A DNA stretch of 8,014 nucleotides from Deltaproteobacteria bacterium RIFCSPLOWO2_02_FULL_57_26 (GTDB lineage Bacteria; Desulfobacterota; Binatia; UBA9968), in the NCBI GenBank assembly GCA_001798455.1, contig MGSI01000063.1:1-8014 (forward strand). Direction: 5' to 3'. A program made the translations under genes and the position numbers. Below the pieces are notes generated by a model. It searched no databases and was not told where the DNA came from. It saw only the letters and a list, made by a program, of their open reading frames with translations. Of this stretch, positions 1-6,329 are shown piece by piece; the first letter of the stretch is position 1; the number at the start of each line of letters is the position of its first letter.

Positions 1-1
1 A

Positions 2-1591
2 GAGGCCGTCGCCATTTGCTTCCTACATTCCTACATAAACCCCGAGCACGAGCGCAGAGCGGCTGAGATTTGCCGCCAGCAGATGAGCGGGACTTACGTG
101 ACCGCTTCCCATGAAGTTCTTCCGGTCTATCGTGAGTTCGAGCGTTTCAGCACTACAGTGGTCAGCGCTGCCATAGGTCCTATTACGGAGCATTATCTCA
201 GAGCCCTTATTGGCAAGATGGAGGAACTCGGATTCCGCGGCGCTTTTTATCTCGTGCAGGGCGGGGGACTTGTTCAAACCGTGGAGGAATCCATGCGTCG
301 AGCCGTGTCGCTGATTGGCTCAGGCCCAGCGGCCGCTCCGGCGGGGGCTATCCGGTTGGGACAGATCAACGGCAGGAACAACCTTTTCTCTGTGGACATG
401 GGTGGCACCAGTTTTGATGTCTGCCTGATCCGGCAAGGAAACATTCCCAACACGGATTTCAACTGGGTCGGCGAGGAACTGGTGGCCATGAAGATGGTCG
501 ATGTTCCCAGCGTTGGGGCGGGAGGGGGAAGCATCGCCTGGCTCAACTCCTTGGGGCTCTTGCAGGTGGGTCCTCAGAGCGCTGGAGCCGATCCAGGACC
601 TGCCTGCTACGGGAAGGGGGGAGCCCAGCCCACGGTCACGGACGCGGACCTGGTTTTAGGATACATCCCGGCGGACTACTTTTTGGGAGGAGAAATTGCC
701 CTCGGGACCAAGAATGCTGAAATTGCGATTCGGGCCGTGGCCGAGCCTCTGGGTCTCGACATACCCGCCGCTGCGATGACGATCTTTACCACAGTCAACT
801 CCGTGATGGCCGACAAGATGGTTGAGATCTCCACCAAGCGAGGTTACGACGTACGGGACTTTGCCCTGGTGGTCGGCGGTGGCGCCGGCCCCGTTCACGG
901 CGCTCATCTGGCTGAGCTTTTGGAGATTCCCACGGTGATCATCCCCCGCTATGCGGCCACCTACAGCGCCTTCGGGATGCTGAACATGGAGGTGGGGCGG
1001 GATTTTGCCCGCTCGGTTATTTCCCGCCGGAGCCTGCTGGATCTTGAACGGTTAAATGGGCTTTTTGCAGGGATGGAGATTGAAGCCCAGCAGGTTCTGG
1101 GGGATATTGGGATCGCCCCCAGGGACATTGTGTTGAAGCGCTCGCTGGAGATGCGCTATTTGGGGCAGTTCCACGAGGTGGAGGTGAGCGAGGTACCCAA
1201 GGGCACGGTTGGTCCCCGGGAATTGGAGGAGATCGTGCAGGCCTTTCACCGCCGCCACCAGGATCTCTTTACGTTTAACATGCCCGAGCGGGAGGTGGAG
1301 TTCCTCAATGCCCGCCTGAAGGCCACGGCTCGGCAGGAACCCTTGCATCTAGCCGAGATTGCCCCGGCGACCGAGCCGTTAGATCGAGCCCTAAAGCGCC
1401 GGCGTCCCATGCTCTGGAGCCTGGCCCGGGGTTATGAAGAGACTCCCGTTTACGACGGCACCCGACTGGCCTGCGGGCACCGCGTCGAAGGACCGGCGAT
1501 CATTGAGGAGCCCTTGACCACGGTGGTCATACCCGACTCCTTTGTGTGCACAGTGGACAGTGTAAAAAACTACATTTTAACCCGGAGGTAG
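2..1591 (+). CDS. hyuA: Hydantoinase/oxoprolinase subunit A (HyuA family), 5' partial
   Basis: This is the ATP-binding subunit of a hydantoinase/5-oxoprolinase/acetone-carboxylase-type enzyme, which couples ATP hydrolysis to opening or carboxylation of a small substrate in the cytoplasm. The frame is open from base 2 and already reads as family sequence (AVAICFLHSYINPEHE, then VYREFERFSTT), so the ATG at 83 is internal. About 529 residues are visible; family members usually have about 650-700, so the N-terminal domain lies outside the window. Visible signatures are the actin-fold phosphate motif VDMGGTSFDV (about nt 391-420), SAGADPGPACYGKGG with TVTDADLVLG (about nt 580-660), and MADKMVEISTKRGYDV followed by VVGGGAGPVHGAHLAELL (about nt 805-920). 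The gene ends in CGG-AGG-TAG, which also forms the hyuB ribosome site, so the two genes are likely translationally coupled. The family is certain. The substrate (hydantoin, N-methylhydantoin, 5-oxoproline or another) cannot be read from the sequence. Confidence 0.95.
   Translation, partial: EAVAICFLHSYINPEHERRAAEICRQQMSGTYVTASHEVLPVYREFERFSTTVVSAAIGPITEHYLRALIGKMEELGFRGAFYLVQGGGLVQTVEESMRRAVSLIGSGPAAAPAGAIRLGQINGRNNLFSVDMGGTSFDVCLIRQGNIPNTDFNWVGEELVAMKMVDVPSVGAGGGSIAWLNSLGLLQVGPQSAGADPGPACYGKGGAQPTVTDADLVLGYIPADYFLGGEIALGTKNAEIAIRAVAEPLGLDIPAAAMTIFTTVNSVMADKMVEISTKRGYDVRDFALVVGGGAGPVHGAHLAELLEIPTVIIPRYAATYSAFGMLNMEVGRDFARSVISRRSLLDLERLNGLFAGMEIEAQQVLGDIGIAPRDIVLKRSLEMRYLGQFHEVEVSEVPKGTVGPRELEEIVQAFHRRHQDLFTFNMPEREVEFLNARLKATARQEPLHLAEIAPATEPLDRALKRRRPMLWSLARGYEETPVYDGTRLACGHRVEGPAIIEEPLTTVVIPDSFVCTVDSVKNYILTRR
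1584..1589 (+). promoter_or_regulatory. hyuB ribosome binding site embedded in hyuA stop
   Basis: GGAGGT overlaps the last sense codons and the T of the TAG stop of hyuA and lies 8 nt before the hyuB ATG. This fixes the hyuB start at 1598 and suggests that ribosomes ending on hyuA reinitiate on hyuB, giving balanced amounts of the two subunits. Confidence 0.8.
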
Positions 1592-1597
1592 AAGGCC

Positions 1598-3355
1598 ATG
1601 GCCCCAGCTCGAGTCGATCCGATGACGTTGTCCACCGTGTGGCATTTCTTCCAGAACACCTGCAGGGAAATGCGCCACGTGATCGACCGCACAGCCCAGA
1701 ACTACCTGATTGCTCAGCTCCACGACGTGTCCGTAGGGATCTGGGACGGCACGGGGCGCACCGTGGCGATCCCCATAGGTCTCTCGGTTCAGTACCTGGG
1801 GGGGAAGCTCTCCGTGGAGTACGTGCTGAACAAGTTCAAGGGGAACTTAAACCCCGGGGACGAGATCCTGGTCAACGACCCCTACCACGGCCACTGCTGC
1901 CACCTGCCCGATTGGGGGTTTTATCGTCCCATTTTTTACCAGGGAGAGCTTCTGTTCATTACCCTCTGTCGGGCCCACCAGATGGACACCGGGGGAGCCT
2001 ATCCCGGAGGGTATTTCCCGAATGCTTACGACATCCACGCCGAGGGGCTGTGCATTCCAGGAACCAAGGTGATGGAGGGGGATAAAGAGCGGGAAGACGT
2101 GATGGAGTTGATCCTGAACAATGTGCGCTGGCCCCAGGGGACCCGGATCGACAACTACGCCCAGATTGCCGCCACCCGGCTGTGCGAGCAGCGCATCGTG
2201 GCCCTGCTGGACAAGTACGGCAAGGAGACCGTGCTTTCCTGCGTGGAGGAGATGATGGCGCGCACGGAGAGGGCGGTGCGATCTAGCATCGAGAAGATTC
2301 CCGACGGGACTTACTACGGAGAGGCAGCCACGGACGACGACGGCACGGAGCTCGATGTACAGGTCTGGGTGCGCTGCGAGGTCACTGTGAAGGGGGACAC
2401 GCTCAAGGTGGATTTTTCCAAGAGCGACAAGCAGAGGAAGGGGTTTGTGAACTGTGTGTTCAATTCCACGTACGCCGATGCGCTCTGGGCCTTCTTCATG
2501 ATCCTGGATCCCGCTTTGGGGGAGTACCACAACGAGGGGAGCTTGAGGCCCATCACGGTCGATGCGCCGCCGGGATCCGTGGTTAACGCTCAGTACCCGG
2601 CTACCGTCGGGGCTTCTCCCGTGAGCATGGGCAACCAGATCATTCAGGCGGTCCTCAACGCCATGTCCAAGGCGATTCCCGAGCGGGCCATCGGCTCGTG
2701 GGGAATGCGCTACGGGCACTACATTTTCGGCCAGGACCCCCGCACGAACGAGAAGTACGTGGTGACCACTTTTGATATGGACGGCGGGACCGGGGCGGTC
2801 CGGGGGTTCGACGGCTTTGACGGCCCCTGCTCCCTCGGTTCCCTCGGGACAGTCAACAAGGGGAATGTAGAGGAGTTGGAGATGCGATTCCCATGGAGAT
2901 ACGTACGCTGGGAATTTGTTTGTGACACCGCCGGAGCGGGCACGTGGCGTGGAGGTTCGGGGATGCACTGGGAGGTGGAGAATACGGGTGGGGAGGCGGG
3001 AATCGCCACGGGGAGTTCCGATGGGGAAGTCGTGCGTGGTCCCGGCGCCCTCGGTGGAGAACCGACCGGAAACTCCCGGGCTTTTCTCATCCGGAACGGT
3101 GAGAAGACGAGAATCCAGGGTCACCGGCTTTACCAGCTCAAACCGGGCGACGTCCTGCTAAAAATCACCGGAGGAGGCGCGGGCGTTGGTGATCCGACGG
3201 AGCGCGATGCCGAAAAGGTTCGCTGGGATGTGCTCAGCGGTATGATCAGTATTCAGAGCGCACGGGATAGATACAGAGTCGTTCTTGATCCCGCATCGCT
3301 GACCGTCGATACGGAAAAGACGAAAGCGATGAGGTCTCGGAGAGGCGAAATTTAA
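1598..3355 (+). CDS. hyuB: Hydantoinase/oxoprolinase subunit B (HyuB family)
   Basis: This is the catalytic partner of HyuA; together they form the ATP-dependent hydantoinase/oxoprolinase/acetone-carboxylase-like complex. The 585-residue length is normal for the family. Family hallmarks, in order, are NDPYHG (93-98) and CHLPD (101-105), then RAHQMDTGGAYPGG near 125-138, corresponding to the His/Asp-rich segment typical of HyuB proteins. Next come GSVVNAQYPATVGA with SMGNQI in the middle, and a C-terminal TGGGAGVGDPTERD followed by VRWDVLSGMISIQSARDRY, the usual family ending. The start is set by the GGAGGT site 8 nt upstream. It follows hyuA with a 6-nt gap and is followed after 86 nt by a solute-binding protein gene in the same direction, so an operon is likely. 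The substrate is unknown. A pairing with a TAXI binding protein, a class often linked to glutamate-like acids, would fit 5-oxoproline or a related lactam, but that is only inference. Confidence 0.96.
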   Translation: MAPARVDPMTLSTVWHFFQNTCREMRHVIDRTAQNYLIAQLHDVSVGIWDGTGRTVAIPIGLSVQYLGGKLSVEYVLNKFKGNLNPGDEILVNDPYHGHCCHLPDWGFYRPIFYQGELLFITLCRAHQMDTGGAYPGGYFPNAYDIHAEGLCIPGTKVMEGDKEREDVMELILNNVRWPQGTRIDNYAQIAATRLCEQRIVALLDKYGKETVLSCVEEMMARTERAVRSSIEKIPDGTYYGEAATDDDGTELDVQVWVRCEVTVKGDTLKVDFSKSDKQRKGFVNCVFNSTYADALWAFFMILDPALGEYHNEGSLRPITVDAPPGSVVNAQYPATVGASPVSMGNQIIQAVLNAMSKAIPERAIGSWGMRYGHYIFGQDPRTNEKYVVTTFDMDGGTGAVRGFDGFDGPCSLGSLGTVNKGNVEELEMRFPWRYVRWEFVCDTAGAGTWRGGSGMHWEVENTGGEAGIATGSSDGEVVRGPGALGGEPTGNSRAFLIRNGEKTRIQGHRLYQLKPGDVLLKITGGGAGVGDPTERDAEKVRWDVLSGMISIQSARDRYRVVLDPASLTVDTEKTKAMRSRRGEI

Positions 3356-3397
3356 GGCAGGATTTCAGGCACCGGATTCACTGACGGGATTGTTTCG

Positions 3398-3415
3398 CCC
3401 GGGCTTTGATCCGGG
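3398..3415 (+). other. Small intercistronic hairpin before TAXI gene
   Basis: CCCGG and CCGGG form a 5-bp stem with an 8-nt loop (GCTTTGAT) in the gap between hyuB and the binding-protein gene, 13 nt before the Shine-Dalgarno site. There is no T-run after it, so it is not a good terminator. It could protect the 3' end of hyuAB mRNA or adjust expression of the downstream gene, or it may be chance in GC-rich DNA. Confidence 0.25.
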
Positions 3416-3428
3416 GAGATCAGAAAGA

Positions 3429-3434
3429 GGAGGT
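3429..3434 (+). promoter_or_regulatory. Ribosome binding site deciding the TAXI protein start
   Basis: GGAGGT lies 7 nt before the ATG at 3442. An in-frame ATG exists at 3406, but it has no such site and would place 12 charged residues before the signal peptide, so 3442 is chosen. Confidence 0.8.
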
Positions 3435-3441
3435 TGTGAAC

Positions 3442-4446
3442 ATGAGAAAATGGTTTGAGAGAATCGGCGTTGTGTTGATTGCTTCATTTGTTGTGGCGGG
3501 CTTGGCATGGACTGCTGTCCCGCGTAGCGCCTCCCTGGCGACTCACGCGGTTGGAGGTCTTTACAACGCGATGGGAATGGGCATTGCCACGGTAGTAAGC
3601 CGCCACACCTCCATGATGGTCCGGGTCCAGCCTTTTGCGGGCCCTCCGGCCTGGCTTCCCTCGATGGACTCGGGGGAAACGGAGATGGGCGTATTGACCA
3701 GCGCAGATGCCGGCACATCCTACAAGGGGATCGTCCTTTACAAGAAACCCTTTAAGAATACCCGCATCCTCGTCGTCGGCGGCGCCCTGGAGCTTACCTT
3801 TTACGTCCCTAAAGATTTGGCCGTTGAGACTGTGGCGGATCTGAGGGGAAAGAGAATCCCCACCGATTACCCGGGAATTCCTATCGCGAAGCTCTCCACC
3901 GCTGCCGCCCTCGCCACTGCGGGGCTTACGTACAATGACATTGTAAGAGTCCCCGTCTCCGACTTGAGAGCTTCAACCCAGGCTTTCCTGGAGGGGAGAA
4001 CGGATGCCGGCTGGACCTCGGTGGGGAGCCCGGATTCAGAGGAGGTCAACGCCCGCAAAGGTGGGGTGAGATTCATTTCCGTGATCGACACACCGGAAGG
4101 GGCCAGGAGAATGGCGGAGATTTACCCGGGGAGCTACCCGAGCATAGTCAAGGCGGGATCTGCGACGGGAATTGTAAAGGACACCGTGGTACTGACCAAC
4201 GACATCTATCTGGTGGGCTCTAAGCATATGGGCGATGAGGCGGCCTATGAGGTCGTCAAGGCTCTGTGGAATTACAACCAGGAGCTGGGCACGGCCCATC
4301 CGGCTCTCAAGAAGTGGCGACGCGAGCGGATGGTCAGCAAAAATGCTTTCATCCCCTATCATCCCGGGGCGATCAAGCTCTTCCGAGAAGAGGGGATATG
4401 GAGCAAGGAGATGGAGGAGCTGCAGTCAAAGTTGCTGAGTCAGTAG
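3442..4446 (+). CDS. TAXI-family TRAP transporter solute-binding protein
   Basis: This is a 334-residue periplasmic binding protein of the TAXI class, which captures a small organic acid or amino acid and hands it to a TRAP-type sodium- or proton-driven permease. The N-terminus is a signal peptide: MRKWFER, then the hydrophobic core IGVVLIASFVVAGLAW (about 8-23), with likely cleavage around the TAVPRSA region. The mature start ATHAVGGLYNAMGMGIATVVSR matches the family's opening glycine-rich strand and helix. It is followed by MDSGETEMGVLTSADA and by ADLRGKRIPTDYPG (about 132-145), a typical second-lobe motif of this fold. It follows hyuAB in the same direction and probably feeds the enzyme. 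The usual fused TRAP membrane subunit does not follow, because the next gene is convergent 40 nt away. The permease must be upstream of the window, elsewhere, or absent. The ligand is not predictable from sequence. Confidence 0.88.
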   Translation: MRKWFERIGVVLIASFVVAGLAWTAVPRSASLATHAVGGLYNAMGMGIATVVSRHTSMMVRVQPFAGPPAWLPSMDSGETEMGVLTSADAGTSYKGIVLYKKPFKNTRILVVGGALELTFYVPKDLAVETVADLRGKRIPTDYPGIPIAKLSTAAALATAGLTYNDIVRVPVSDLRASTQAFLEGRTDAGWTSVGSPDSEEVNARKGGVRFISVIDTPEGARRMAEIYPGSYPSIVKAGSATGIVKDTVVLTNDIYLVGSKHMGDEAAYEVVKALWNYNQELGTAHPALKKWRRERMVSKNAFIPYHPGAIKLFREEGIWSKEMEELQSKLLSQ

Positions 4447-4486
4447 ACGGGCGCCTCAATTTGTAACTGCCGGACCGCAAGAAAAC

Positions 4487-4810
4487 TTATTTTTCGAAGG
4501 CGGTCTTTAGCATGGCCGCCAGCTCGCCGCGCTCGTGCAGTTCGTGGACAATGTCGCAGCCACCGACAAACTTACCGTCGACGTAGATCTGGGGAACCGT
4601 AGGCCAGTTGGAGTAGCGCTTGATCCCATCCCTGACCGCCGGATCTGCGAGCACGTCCTCGGTCTCAAACGGATAGCCATAGGATTGAAGAATCTCCACG
4701 ACATGAGCGGAAAAGCCGCACTGGGGAAAGTTCGGATTCCCTTTCATGTAGAGCATGATCTTGTGATTCTTCACCTTCTCGCCAATCTTTGCCAATACTT
4801 CATCCGCCAT
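4487..4810 (-). CDS. grxD: Monothiol glutaredoxin, CGFS type (Grx4/GrxD)
   Basis: This is a 107-residue single-domain monothiol glutaredoxin. The family binds a [2Fe-2S] cluster as a glutathione-ligated dimer or as a heterodimer with BolA, and acts in Fe-S cluster delivery and iron sensing in the cytosol. The active site CGFS is at 31-34, preceded by YMKGNPNFPQ (K23 is the conserved glutathione-contacting lysine). WPTVPQIYV carries the cis-proline (P73), and GGCDI (83-87) completes the glutathione site. The start at 4810 (MADEVLAK) is chosen because a good AAAGGAGAT site lies just upstream (4817-4825). The longer in-frame ATG at 4858 would add 16 non-conserved residues and overlap bolA2. The gene lies 26 nt downstream of bolA2 on the same strand, matching the physical partnership of the two products. 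Confidence 0.95.
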   Translation of the reverse strand: MADEVLAKIGEKVKNHKIMLYMKGNPNFPQCGFSAHVVEILQSYGYPFETEDVLADPAVRDGIKRYSNWPTVPQIYVDGKFVGGCDIVHELHERGELAAMLKTAFEK

Positions 4811-4836
4811 ATGCAGATCTCCTTTCCTATCTTTTC

Positions 4837-5091
4837 TCAAGACCCAAGACGTCGCCACTGCTCCGGAGTGTAGGTCTTCAAAGCCAACGCATGGATGCTT
4901 TCATTTCCAAGCGCTTCCCTAAGGGGCCCATAGACCATTTGATGCTGCTCCACCAAGCTTTTCCCTTCAAAGGAGGAAGAAACTACCAGGACCTGAAAGT
5001 GATCTCCACCTCCAGTGAAATCCTTAACCTCAATGGTAGAGCCAGGCAGGGCTTCCTTCAGTGTCGACTTTATTTCATCCGGGCTGATCAT
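4837..5091 (-). CDS. BolA-family protein (IbaG/BolA2-like), partner of GrxD
   Basis: This is an 84-residue BolA-fold protein. Such proteins form [2Fe-2S]-bridged complexes with CGFS glutaredoxins and take part in cluster transfer or iron regulation. Visible features are an N-terminal helix (SPDEIKSTLKEALPG), the strand IEVKDFTGGGDHFQVLVVS, SFEGKSLVEQHQMVYGPL, and the conserved SIHALALKTYTPEQW at the C-terminus. H31, H50 and H67 are the conserved histidines; H67 in IHAL corresponds to the usual cluster-ligand position. The short N-terminus without the His-rich HAGH loop resembles the IbaG/BolA2 group, unlike the second BolA at 5362. It is the first gene of a bolA2-grxD unit. No clear Shine-Dalgarno sequence precedes the ATG, and a promoter sits only 9 nt upstream, so it may be read from a leaderless mRNA. 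It ends in TGA. Confidence 0.93.
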   Translation of the reverse strand: MISPDEIKSTLKEALPGSTIEVKDFTGGGDHFQVLVVSSSFEGKSLVEQHQMVYGPLREALGNESIHALALKTYTPEQWRRLGS

Positions 5092-5100
5092 TTCAAATTA

Positions 5101-5129
5101 AGAATACTGACTCTGATGGCATCTTTCAA
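5101..5129 (-). promoter_or_regulatory. sigma70-like promoter of bolA2-grxD
   Basis: On the minus strand, TTGAAA (5129-5124) and TATTCT (5106-5101) are separated by exactly 17 nt. The -10 box ends 9 nt before the bolA2 ATG, so transcription should begin within a few bases of the start codon. This agrees with the absence of a Shine-Dalgarno site. Confidence 0.55.
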
Positions 5130-5244
5130 GGCCCCACAAGGCTAGACTCATTGAAATCAGACAACGGGCGTGAGGCAACGGGAAACAATTCCTTACCGCA
5201 GCCGCTGGCAAATGTCCATCCCTGCGCTACAAGTCGCGCTGAAG

Positions 5245-5272
5245 TTGACATAACGCTACCTTATCGGATACT
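5245..5272 (+). promoter_or_regulatory. sigma70-like promoter of the second bolA
   Basis: A perfect TTGACA (5245-5250) is followed after 16 nt by GATACT (5267-5272). The predicted start near 5279 gives a leader of roughly 80 nt before the ATG at 5362. It points away from the bolA2 promoter at 5101-5129, so the 270-nt gap between the two bolA genes is a divergent control region. Confidence 0.5.
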
Positions 5273-5361
5273 CTCCGCCCTAAAATCGCGATCCGGGGCT
5301 AGCCCGTCATCTTTGGTAACTCGCAAGCTTCCGCGCCCGGCGCTCCTGAAGGACCTCGGAC

Positions 5362-5649
5362 ATGGACCGTGTGAAATGGATTGAAACAACCTTGCGCCGG
5401 GCGTTTGCCCCGAGCCATCTCGCCGTTGAGGACGAAAGTGCACAGCACTCCGGCCACGCGGGTGCGGCGGCCGGCGGCGGCCACTTTCGGGTCCTCATCG
5501 TCTCGGAATCCTTCTGCGGCCAAGACCCCGTCGCCCGCCATTCCGCCGTGTACGCGGCGCTCGGCACCGCCATGAAATCCGAGATCCACGCCCTGGCGTT
5601 GCGGGCGCTGACGCCGGAGGAGTGGGAGCGGAATCCGCGCGGAGCGTGA
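5362..5649 (+). CDS. bolA: BolA-family protein (BolA1-like, HAGH-loop type)
   Basis: This is a 95-residue BolA-fold protein, a second paralog in the same locus. Features in order are the helix VKWIETTLRRAF, the strand LAVEDES, the histidine-rich loop AQHSGHAG (H29, H32) that characterises the BolA1-like group, and GGGHFRVLIVSESF (H41). These are followed by DPVARHSAVYAALG (H60) and EIHALALRALTPEEW (H76). By family knowledge it should pair with a monothiol glutaredoxin or act in transcriptional and stress control. AAGGA (5349-5353) lies 8 nt upstream of the ATG. C52 stands in the SFCGQ turn, where the neighbouring paralog has glutamate (SFEGK). It is divergent from bolA2-grxD and convergent with the selenoprotein gene, ending in TGA. 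Confidence 0.92.
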   Translation: MDRVKWIETTLRRAFAPSHLAVEDESAQHSGHAGAAAGGGHFRVLIVSESFCGQDPVARHSAVYAALGTAMKSEIHALALRALTPEEWERNPRGA

Positions 5650-5718
5650 GGGGTGGAGCGTGCGTTGTGCCGCTCTACCGTAACTCTTTGAGAGCGGGTC
5701 GTGCCTTGCTTACAAGAT

Positions 5719-5736
5719 ACGCATTCCAGTGCGTTT
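5719..5736 (+). terminator. Weak candidate terminator after bolA
   Basis: ACGCA and TGCGT form a 5-bp stem with loop TTCCAG, followed by a short T-run (TTT then CT). It lies 69 nt after the bolA stop in the 119-nt convergent gap. The stem and T-tract are short, so this is only a possible site. Confidence 0.25.
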
Positions 5737-5768
5737 CTCGACTTGTCCTGCGATCTGGTTCGTACACT

Positions 5769-6272
5769 TCAGGCCTGCGGGTCAAAGTCGGCGCGGCATT
5801 TTCGCAGCATTGCGCGCAAATCCTGACGGATCTCTTCGATCGACGGACGCCCCACATACCACCAACCGCAGTAGATGTTGTGAACCGTAAGATCAGGCAG
5901 CAGCGCGAACGTATAGGGAATCGCGATCAGGCCGTGGCGCTTGTCGGAGGTGTCCACGATATCGAGCTTGCCGATGACCGCGCGATCCGTGTCGCTGAGA
6001 AAAGGAAAGCTCGCACCCAGACCGGTCCGGAAGGCGGAGTTGACCTCCGGCGGATCGACGCTCGCGGCCGCAAGCTTGCAATAGCTTACGGCCAGCTCTT
6101 TTTGGAACTCGGTCAGAAGGCGCAACTGCACCTGGCACTTCGCTCACCAGTAACCGCGATAGAAGACCAGGATCAGAGGAAACTTCCCGGCGATTTGCGA
6201 AAGCCTCACCCTCTGTCCTTCGTGATCCGGAAGCTCGATATCCGGAAAAGGTTTGCCGATCGCTTGATTCAT
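5769..6272 (-). CDS. Selenocysteine-containing peroxiredoxin-like protein (AhpC/TSA family), UGA read as Sec at residue 43
   Basis: This is a 167-residue thioredoxin-fold peroxidase-like protein interrupted by an in-frame TGA at 6144-6146. Before it the sequence reads KPFPDIELPDHEGQRVRLS then LVFYRGYW; after it AKCQVQLRLLTEF. Relatives carry YRGxWCxxC here, so the TGA replaces exactly the first (peroxidatic) cysteine of a CxxC pair, giving U43-A-K-C46. The frame continues without fault through LAAASVDPPE, FPFLSDTDRAVIG, AIPYTFALLPD and YCGWWYVGRPSIEE, all typical of AhpC/TSA proteins. A hairpin suited to a bacterial SECIS follows the TGA (6118-6133). The predicted role is reduction of peroxides or other oxidants, with Sec as attacking residue and C46 resolving. 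The start at 6272 (MNQAIGK) fits the family. An ATG at 6329, directly after the upstream stop codon, would add 19 residues and cannot be excluded. The true stop is also TGA (5769-5771). A nonsense-mutated pseudogene is the alternative, but the position and intact frame argue against it. Confidence 0.87.
6118..6133 (-). promoter_or_regulatory. Candidate bacterial SECIS hairpin
   Basis: On the minus strand, AGGTGC-AGTT-GCGCCT forms a 6-bp stem (one G-U pair) with a 4-nt loop. The loop begins 17 nt after the TGA and has G at its second position. Known bacterial SECIS elements lie inside the coding region just after the UGA, with a small apical loop about 16-37 nt away and a G among its first two bases, so all simple criteria are met. 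An overlapping alternative is TGC-CAGGT-GCA, resembling the loop of E. coli fdhF but closer to the UGA. Confidence 0.6.
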
Positions 6273-6329
6273 TGTTCCCCGGGGCCTCGCGGTCTCTTTG
6301 ACCCCTTCCTCGCGGACTGCGCGTCCCAT

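Noticed and set aside
83..1591. ATG at 83 as the true start of hyuA
   Set aside because: Upstream in-frame residues from base 2 already match the family, and the protein would be well short of family length.
1847..3124. 425-residue open frame on the minus strand
   Set aside because: It lies wholly antisense to hyuB, which is a full-length recognised family member; composition is that of a shadow frame in GC-rich DNA.
4447..4486. Bidirectional terminator between the TAXI gene and grxD
   Set aside because: No convincing stem-loop with a T-run could be found in the 40-nt convergent gap.
5295..5306. GGGCTAGCCC palindrome in the bolA divergent region
   Set aside because: Perfect 10-bp self-complement but no loop, no T-run and no position relative to promoters that suggests a function; chance is likely.
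5769..6131. Separate gene starting at GTG 6131 (second half of the peroxiredoxin)
   Set aside because: It would lack the active-site residue and first half of the fold; the upstream part is in the same frame and matches the missing domain, so it is one gene with a recoded TGA.
5769..6272. Peroxiredoxin as a nonsense-mutated pseudogene
   Set aside because: The only defect is TGA at the exact catalytic cysteine column, the remaining codons are conserved, and a SECIS-like hairpin follows. Not excluded absolutely, but much less likely.
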